Below, piece by piece: positions 6,598 through 7,155 of a stretch of DNA of 7,155 nucleotides. Origin of the DNA: Spirochaetes bacterium ADurb.Bin110. GTDB lineage: Bacteria; Spirochaetota; Spirochaetia; Treponematales; Rectinemataceae. The notes beneath the pieces were generated by a model. That model made no database searches. It saw only the letters and a program-made list of their open reading frames with translations, and was not told the DNA's origin. Location of the stretch: positions 1 to 7,155 of the forward strand of contig MWDY01000215.1 in assembly GCA_002070755.1 (NCBI GenBank), given 5' to 3'. The position numbers and the translations under genes were made by a program. The number at the start of each line of letters is the position of its first letter. Position 1 is the first letter of the stretch.

Positions 6598-6695
6598 ATA
6601 GGTCTACGATAGCCTCACAGCGGCTTTAATTACAATACTGCTACACTGCTACGAACCTTGTGTATATTGCTTTGGCAATCTGCTAGGAGTGTTCT
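6598..6695 (-). promoter_or_regulatory. Short region upstream of mnmE
   Basis: This 98-base spacer lies between the transposase-like stop and the mnmE start. It includes a TGTAAT hexamer on the minus strand (about 6636-6631) that is a fair -10, but no matching -35 at the right distance. It also holds an 8-bp direct duplication ACTGCTAC (6637-6652) and a small hairpin ATTGC/GCAAT (6666-6679). If the neighbouring gene belongs to an insertion sequence, its end should fall here, but I cannot point to a terminal inverted repeat because the other end is outside the window. Confidence 0.3.
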
Positions 6696-7154
6696 TCATG
6701 CATAAGCATAGAAAGGCACATACTCAGCTTTTCTCTTAAGAGGAGTTGAGAAACTCCTAAGCCATAGCCTTCTTTCAAGAATCGACAATCCTATTCTGCT
6801 TAGGAATGCACGCTCTTTGAACTGTGATTCTCTAGCCTTGCAAATCTCATTTCTTTCAATACCAGCTACTTCAGCATGCGTCAGAAAGATATGCTTAGCA
6901 ATCCTGTAATGTTTTTCATAATTGTGCCAGCCTAAGTATACGACAAGGCGATTCAACATATTCGCGACATTCCTGGGAAAGCACACTGTTTCGCGGCGAT
7001 GGTCAGCAAGATCCTTTCTAAGCTCTCTGTCGAGATAGTTTGAGGCAAAGAGAGGATTCTGGAAGGTACGTGGGACTTTGGAATTGACGGTTAGATGATG
7101 TATAGAGAAGCGACTCGGGTGTACACCTAGCGCACGAGCATATTCACACTTTTC
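6696..7154 (-). CDS. Probable transposase, C-terminal part (enters from the right edge)
   Basis: The minus-strand frame is open without stops from the window edge to a TGA at 6698-6696, giving 152 residues of the end of a protein. The first GTG/ATG inside it (for example GTG at 6986) is not a real start, because similar-quality coding text continues upstream to the edge. The stretches NPLFASNYLDRELRKDLADH and RNVANMLNRLVVYLGWHNY, followed by THAEVAGI, resemble from memory the tail of a DDE-type transposase family found in spirochaetes and some archaea. I cannot name the IS family, and the catalytic residues are mostly or wholly outside the window. The C-terminus appears intact. An alternative is an unrelated DNA-binding protein. 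Confidence 0.5.
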   Translation of the reverse strand, partial: EKCEYARALGVHPSRFSIHHLTVNSKVPRTFQNPLFASNYLDRELRKDLADHRRETVCFPRNVANMLNRLVVYLGWHNYEKHYRIAKHIFLTHAEVAGIERNEICKARESQFKERAFLSRIGLSILERRLWLRSFSTPLKRKAEYVPFYAYA

Positions 7155-7155
7155 A

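Overview
The window looks like chromosomal DNA from a spirochaete, most likely of the order Spirochaetales in the broad sense. The main evidence is the 5' third of a 16S rRNA gene at the left edge (minus strand). Its text just inside the 5' end (GTCTTAAGCATGCAAGT) and at the window edge (GCTAAGAATATTCCGCAATGG, read in parts) is of the Treponema/Spirochaeta/Sphaerochaeta type. Base composition is moderate, and the genes are compact with ordinary bacterial signals. I cannot name a genus.

Layout, left to right. 1-413: 16S rRNA 5' part, transcribed leftwards out of the window. 414-895: rRNA leader and upstream region with two candidate promoters and three small hairpins, and no convincing gene. 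896-1510 (minus): PgsA-type phosphatidylglycerophosphate synthase. 1511-1637: a short divergent control region in which the two promoters appear to share one -35 box. 1638-2432 (plus): a second, longer CDP-alcohol phosphatidyltransferase. 2468-3109 (plus): a helical protein I do not recognise, with a strong ribosome binding site and probably cotranscribed with the enzyme before it. 3133-5013 (minus): mnmG. 5014-5157: an intergenic stretch full of GCGC palindromes. 5158-6597 (minus): mnmE. 6598-6695: short control region. 6696-7154 (minus): the C-terminal part of a probable transposase that enters from beyond the right edge.

Functionally there are three blocks. The first is ribosomal RNA. The second is phospholipid head-group synthesis: two membrane enzymes of the same superfamily placed back to back, the plus-strand one followed by an uncharacterised cytosolic protein. 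The third is tRNA wobble-uridine modification: MnmE and MnmG form one heterotetrameric complex that makes the xm5U34 modification, and here they are adjacent and co-oriented with mnmE first.

Most of the window is ordinary housekeeping DNA. I see no convincing new multi-gene system. The points worth a second look are the shared -35 between the two lipid-enzyme genes (with pgsA apparently leaderless), the repeat-derived insert in MnmE, the palindrome cluster between mnmE and mnmG, the structured rRNA leader, and the unknown gene at 2468-3109.
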